From positions 1-5,385 of the forward strand of contig SMVS01000132.1 in assembly GCA_004357435.1 (NCBI GenBank): a stretch of 5,385 nucleotides of DNA, written 5' to 3'. Shown piece after piece: positions 5,184 to 5,385 of this stretch. The position numbers were made by a program, and so were the translations under genes. Origin of the DNA: Nitrospina sp. GTDB taxonomy: Bacteria; Nitrospinota; Nitrospinia; Nitrospinales; Nitrospinaceae. A model generated the notes under the pieces. It had not been told where the DNA came from, did no database searches, and saw only the letters and a program-made list of their open reading frames with translations. How positions within the stretch are numbered: position 1 is the stretch's first letter; every line of letters begins with the position of its first letter.

Positions 5184-5231
5184 ATGGATCGATACGCCAA
5201 ACTGTTCAGCAAAGCCGATATCGAATTTTGA
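5184..5231 (+). other. 15-codon mini-ORF between the glycosyltransferase and TfoX-domain genes
   Basis: ATG at 5184-5186 opens a 15-residue frame (MDRYAKLFSKADIEF) that ends in TGA at 5229-5231, 7 bases before the TfoX-domain ATG. It lies 3 bases after the glycosyltransferase stop. It has no strong ribosome site. It could be a short coupling frame that brings ribosomes to the next start, a decayed gene start, or chance. Confidence 0.25.
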
Positions 5232-5238
5232 GATTGCC

Positions 5239-5385
5239 ATGGCCGACAATTCCTTCAAAGAGTTTGTCCTCGATCAGTTGGCCCGCCTGGGTCAGCTGAA
5301 ATGCCGCGCCATGTTCGGCGGTCATGGAATTTACCACCGGGACGTTTTCTTCGCCATAGTTTACGAGGGCCGGCTGTATTTTAAA
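5239..5385 (+). CDS. TfoX N-terminal-domain protein, partial, cut by window edge
   Basis: 49 codons are visible. The sequence MADNSFKEFVLDQLARLGQL, then CRAMFGGHGIYHRDVFFAIV and YEGRLYFK, fits the TfoX N-terminal domain: an opening helix, the hallmark MFGGxGIY motif at 25-32, and the strand pair FFAIVYEGRLYFK at 37-49. In gammaproteobacteria TfoX/Sxy regulates competence, but most bacteria carry small stand-alone versions of this domain with unknown role, so no competence function should be read from this. The ATG at 5239 is chosen because it places the family's usual N-terminal helix at the start; only a weak GAG at 5230-5232 serves as ribosome site. It follows the glycosyltransferase by 58 bases in the same direction and may be co-transcribed. 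Whether a C-terminal domain is present cannot be seen. Confidence 0.9.
   Translation, partial: MADNSFKEFVLDQLARLGQLKCRAMFGGHGIYHRDVFFAIVYEGRLYFK

Overview
The window reads like a chromosomal segment of a Gram-negative bacterium of moderate GC content, with AT-rich intergenic stretches. The evidence is an inner-membrane sensor kinase with a periplasmic loop, a Sec-exported SH3 protein and a polytopic family 2 glycosyltransferase of the hopanoid/carotenoid-associated kind. The protein style suggests a deltaproteobacterial or Nitrospinota-like lineage, but this is only an impression; no rRNA or marker gene is present to prove it. I see no tRNA, CRISPR array, insertion sequence or phage gene.

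Layout. (1) 1-214, minus strand: the N-terminal 71 codons of a short-chain dehydrogenase/reductase, running off the left edge. (2) 215-349: a divergent, AT-rich control region with a candidate sigma-70 promoter and an overlapping dyad. (3) 350-3019, plus strand: four genes in a row. They are a 90-residue two-helix membrane protein, a 69-residue helical soluble protein, an OmpR/CusR-type response regulator and its HAMP-containing histidine kinase. The 69-residue gene ends on the base before the regulator's ATG, and the kinase follows the regulator by 4 bases, so the last three are almost certainly co-transcribed. (4) 3020-3258: a non-coding gap between convergent genes, rich in short inverted repeats. 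(5) 3259-3723, minus strand: an exported protein made of two bacterial SH3 domains. (6) 3724-4037: a 314-base divergent control region with several dyads. (7) 4038-5180, plus strand: a membrane family 2 glycosyltransferase. (8) 5239-5385, plus strand: the N-terminal 49 codons of a TfoX N-terminal-domain protein, running off the right edge.

How the parts may work together. The kinase would sense an envelope or periplasmic signal and phosphorylate the regulator at Asp51. The closest recognisable relatives are the heavy-metal (Cus/Cop) systems, but the sensor loop is poor in metal-ligand residues and no metal efflux gene is in view, so the signal is unknown. The unusual part is the small helical protein fused by spacing to the regulator gene, with a small membrane protein upstream: together they could be unrecognised accessory components of the two-component system. 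The SH3 protein and the glycosyltransferase are both envelope-related, but only position links them to the signalling genes.
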